From an uncultured Bacteroidia bacterium (GTDB lineage Bacteria > Bacteroidota > Bacteroidia > Bacteroidales > UBA932), in NCBI GenBank assembly GCA_902801205.1, contig CADCHE010000003.1, forward strand, positions 1 to 64,000: a DNA stretch of 64,000 nt. Reading direction: 5' to 3'. Below the pieces are notes generated by a model. It was not told the origin of the DNA and ran no database searches. It saw only the letters and a program-made list of their open reading frames with translations. Positions 63,962-64,000 of this stretch are shown one piece after another (position 1 is the stretch's first letter; every line of letters begins with the position of its first letter). Position numbers and translations under genes: made by a program.

Positions 63962-64000
63962 CCCGCCGCCCGGACGCAACAACCTGACAGAGAACGATGA

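Noticed and set aside
61382..63982. Minus-strand frame of about 870 codons opposite mutS2
   Set aside because: mutS2 motifs are complete on the plus strand; the antisense frame is a shadow.

Overview
The window looks like a chromosomal piece of a GC-rich member of the Bacteroidales (Bacteroidota). The evidence is the fused SecDF, the lptE-TPR-secG block behind a sigma-54 activator, DUF4988/BACON surface lipoproteins, a DUF3575 protein, TPR-LuxR membrane regulators, and repeated promoter boxes of the Bacteroidetes type (TTTG, about 19-20 nt, TAnnTTTG). I cannot name a genus from the sequence alone.

Layout. 1-3.7 kb: tRNA-Ser(GCU), a secreted FAD oxidoreductase and an OmpA-like/TPR lipoprotein. 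3.7-8.9 kb: sigma-54 activator, lptE, a TPR-like gene, secG, and a ClpB that lacks its N-terminal domain. 8.9-15.3 kb: ispD facing the mreB-mreC-mreD-PBP2-rodA elongasome operon. 15.3-15.7 kb: a degenerate short-repeat tract running into tRNA-Leu(UAA). 15.7-20.7 kb: a visibly AT-richer accessory island, all on the minus strand. It holds an XRE/HigA-like regulator, a MazG-like protein translationally coupled to a nuclease-helicase-UmuD-like fusion, and a DUF3791-like gene. 20.7-23.5 kb: GH31 glycosidase, a small unknown protein and a zinc-ribbon protein. 23.5-27.7 kb: radical-SAM activase, unassigned glycyl radical enzyme and sugar-porter MFS, with overlapping start and stop codons. 27.7-34.5 kb: OmpA protein, LuxR-type regulators, VanX-like dipeptidase, a double alpha/beta hydrolase, a small barrel-like protein and a nitroreductase. 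34.5-42.1 kb: a four-gene surface operon (two DUF4988/BACON/BspA-like lipoproteins, DUF3575, OmpA-like lipoprotein). 42.2-49.1 kb: secDF, a PD40/SPOR protein and uvrC. 49.1-54.3 kb: TlpA-like, HEAT-DUF1080 and Gfo/Idh/MocA genes, co-oriented with uvrC. 54.5-56.5 kb: two AT-rich secreted orphans and a LEA-like EF-hand protein. 56.5-60.5 kb: a truncated S10 operon (rplC-rplD-rplW-rplB-rpsS-rplV-rpsC). 60.6-64 kb: cdaA and mutS2.

How the genes work together. Most of the window is core envelope and information-processing machinery: LPS assembly, Sec export, cell elongation, translation, repair and c-di-AMP synthesis. Scattered among it are secreted carbohydrate-active and surface functions.

The strongest candidate for an undescribed system is the island pair at 16.4-19.0 kb. 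One polypeptide joins a PD-(D/E)XK-like nuclease, a DUF2075/SF1-type helicase and a UmuD-like S24 domain. That domain keeps a Cys-Gly cleavage site, catalytic Ser and catalytic Lys, with the Cys-to-Ser distance of UmuD. It is coupled by an ATGA overlap to a MazG-like protein that has lost one metal-binding helix. This suggests a DNA-damage-triggered, self-processing defence or stress module, which is inference. Second-tier observations are the orphan glycyl radical enzyme operon, the interrupted S10 operon, the N-domain-less ClpB, and the repeat tract before tRNA-Leu.
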